Below, one piece after another: positions 62,131 to 64,000 of a stretch of 64,000 nt of DNA. How positions within the stretch are numbered: the first letter of the stretch is position 1; every line of letters begins with the position of its first letter. This DNA is from Bacillus sp. X1(2014). Its GTDB lineage: Bacteria; Bacillota; Bacilli; Bacillales_B; DSM-18226. The notes beneath the pieces were generated by a model. The model did not search any database. It was not told where the DNA came from and was given only the letters and a program-made list of their open reading frames with translations. The stretch is taken from contig NZ_VEED01000002.1 in the NCBI RefSeq assembly GCF_007678255.1, forward strand, positions 558,001-622,000. The letters are read 5' to 3'. Position numbers and translations under genes: made by a program.

Positions 62131-62357
62131 TCAGCATCACCCCCTCTCTGTTGGGAATGTGCCGACCACCCTTGAGATATCCTACTCTATTGCTCTTCTA
62201 TTTTATCATGTATTCTTAAAAATAGGAACATATGTTTTGTTTCCAAGATGAAATAGGTCCTTACGTACAAAATTATTCTTTGTTCCAACTTTATTATGGT
62301 AATAAATTCCTGGGTAAGTTCCACAGGATCACCTTAAAATCCTTAAGAATGTAAAAG
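62131..62357. other. Toxin 5' leader and gap
   Basis: Contains the ribosome binding site and probable promoter of the toxin (a TAAAAT box is visible on the minus strand near 62205-62215) and the 3' region of the downstream GNAT gene. No other gene seen. Confidence 0.4.
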
Positions 62358-63351
<994 letters not shown>

Positions 63352-63372
63352 TGTTATCTCCTTAAGCTACTT

Positions 63373-63394
63373 TTTTGTTGCATTTACTACAAAA
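63373..63394. promoter_or_regulatory. MarR operator-like palindrome, imperfect
   Basis: TTTTGTTGCA, TT, TACTACAAAA; an imperfect version of the element at 63418-63443, about 20 bases upstream of the MarR start codon. Confidence 0.5.
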
Positions 63395-63417
63395 TTAATA
63401 TAAATTAAATATAACTT

Positions 63418-63443
63418 AATTTTATTGCATTTGCAATAAAATT
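63418..63443. promoter_or_regulatory. MarR operator-like perfect palindrome
   Basis: AATTTTATTGCA, TT, TGCAATAAAATT: perfect 12-base arms centred in the 127-base gap between MarR and the divergent GNAT gene. The core TTGCAxxTGCAA is typical of MarR-type sites. Confidence 0.7.
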
Positions 63444-63478
63444 ATCAAGGTCACATTAATTTAAAAGGAATGAAATAA

Positions 63479-63919
63479 ATGTATGCAAAAAGAATAATGA
63501 TGGAAGAAGATTTAAAGGCAGCATTTGCTATTCGGGAACAAGTATTCGTGAAGGAACAAGGTGTACCACTAGAAGATGAATTTGATCAATTTGATACACT
63601 GACTGGACTTTGTGAACACATAGTAGTCCATTACAATGAACAACCAGTCGGTACGGGAAGGATCAGGTTTATTGATGGAGTAGGTAAATTGGAAAGAATC
63701 TGTATCCTTGAACCTTACCGTAAATTTGGGCTTGGAAAAATCATTATACAAGCGTTAGAAGAAATCGCGGAAGAACGGGGAGCTTCGCAGGTTAAATTAC
63801 ATGGACAAACACAGGCAGAAGGTTTTTATAAAAAACTAGGGTTTAGGACTTCATCTAACATCTTTATGGAAGATGGTATCCCACATATTCTCATGCTCAA
63901 AGAATTGTCTATTAAATAA
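63479..63919 (+). CDS. GNAT-family N-acetyltransferase (YjcF/ElaA-like)
   Basis: A 146-residue GNAT protein. IREQVFVKEQGVPLEDEFDQ at residues 18-37 is characteristic of the YjcF/ElaA branch, and motif A is ICILEPYRKFGLGKIIIQAL (R/QxxGxG form RKFGLG) near residue 80, followed by GFYKKLGFRTSS. Substrate unknown. It is divergent from MarR across two palindromes, so is probably in the same regulon. AAAGGA precedes the ATG. Confidence 0.9.
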   Translation: MYAKRIMMEEDLKAAFAIREQVFVKEQGVPLEDEFDQFDTLTGLCEHIVVHYNEQPVGTGRIRFIDGVGKLERICILEPYRKFGLGKIIIQALEEIAEERGASQVKLHGQTQAEGFYKKLGFRTSSNIFMEDGIPHILMLKELSIK

Positions 63920-63939
63920 TGATAATGAGGTCGAGTAAA

Positions 63940-64000
63940 GTGAAATATGTTTTTTATGTAGTAGGAATTTTAACATTAACCCTGGGCATTTCTTTCACTA
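63940..64000 (+). CDS. Membrane protein, N-terminal fragment cut by the window edge
   Basis: A GTG start after GAGG opens a frame reading KYVFYVVGILTLTLGISFT to the end of the window, a clear first transmembrane helix. The sequence resembles the start of YczE/YitT-type integral membrane proteins, but only 20 residues are visible. Confidence 0.5.
   Translation, partial: MKYVFYVVGILTLTLGISFT

Larger units (their letters stand above)
61811..62191. repeat. 18-base inverted repeat flanking the toxin-antitoxin locus
   Basis: AATAGAGTAGGACATGTC at 61811-61828 and the complement of AATAGAGTAGGATATCTC at 62174-62191 match at 16 of 18 positions. The arms lie outside the antisense RNA and the toxin gene. 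They could be shared promoter-distal elements or traces of mobility. Confidence 0.5.

Overview
The window looks like a chromosomal segment of a low-GC Gram-positive, endospore-former-like bacterium (Bacillaceae, in the broad Bacillus/Neobacillus/Peribacillus range). This rests on the AT-rich sequence, strong AGGAGG-type ribosome binding sites, frequent TTG/GTG starts, a HelD-type RNA polymerase helicase, an SPFH/ribbon-helix-helix pair and a Bacillus-style type I toxin-antitoxin locus. No rRNA, tRNA, CRISPR array or insertion sequence was seen.

From 1 to about 56 kb the window is a dense catabolic island, mostly on the minus strand. (1) 0.1-3 kb: an orphan TRAP binding protein and an MFS carrier. 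(2) 3.3-9.1 kb: a meta-cleavage operon with a ring-opening hydrolase, an acyl-CoA-dehydrogenase-fold flavin monooxygenase, an extradiol dioxygenase, a flavin reductase, a fumarylacetoacetate hydrolase (FAH) family enzyme and a FAD synthetase that lacks a recognisable riboflavin kinase motif. (3) 9.4-17.7 kb: EtfB-EtfA, a membrane iron-sulfur Etf:quinone oxidoreductase, aldehyde dehydrogenase, acyl-CoA dehydrogenase and an MmgE/PrpD protein, with a divergent LysR gene. (4) 18.9-25 kb: a TRAP transporter plus CoA-transferase, HMG-CoA-lyase-like and enoyl-CoA-hydratase genes, which together suggest uptake, CoA activation, oxidation, hydration and cleavage of an organic acid. (5) 25.2-32.8 kb: a tandem duplication of a thiamine-diphosphate enzyme and its divergent LysR regulator, with a MatC-type permease between the copies. 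(6) 33-41.6 kb: a gentisate-type module of 3-hydroxybenzoate-6-hydroxylase-like monooxygenase, gentisate-dioxygenase-like bicupin, FAH-family hydrolase (two paralogues), a short LeuCD-type hydratase and a second CoA-transferase, with an IclR regulator. (7) 41.7-50.2 kb: a XylR_N/V4R/PucR-type regulator, an SDR-MFS-LuxR-aldehyde dehydrogenase operon, and a second extradiol dioxygenase broken by one in-frame stop, followed by another IclR gene. (8) 50.4-56.4 kb: an amidohydrolase/Cys-rich protein/FAH/alpha-beta hydrolase operon with a GntR regulator, bracketed by two near-identical glutaredoxin-like genes.

From 56.5 kb on the content is more housekeeping-like: arylamine N-acetyltransferase, HelD, a small membrane protein, SPFH protein with a 51-residue RHH partner, a heptad-repeat coiled-coil protein, a 27-residue holin-like toxin with a convergent antisense RNA, and a MarR/GNAT divergent pair with two operator-like palindromes.

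The island shows repeated duplication and decay: relics of a second FAD synthetase (28.2 kb), a second XylR_N-type regulator (32.8 kb) and a second CoA-transferase (40.7 kb) lie between intact genes. All functions come from reading translations and motifs by eye; no database search was run. Starts were chosen from visible ribosome binding sites.
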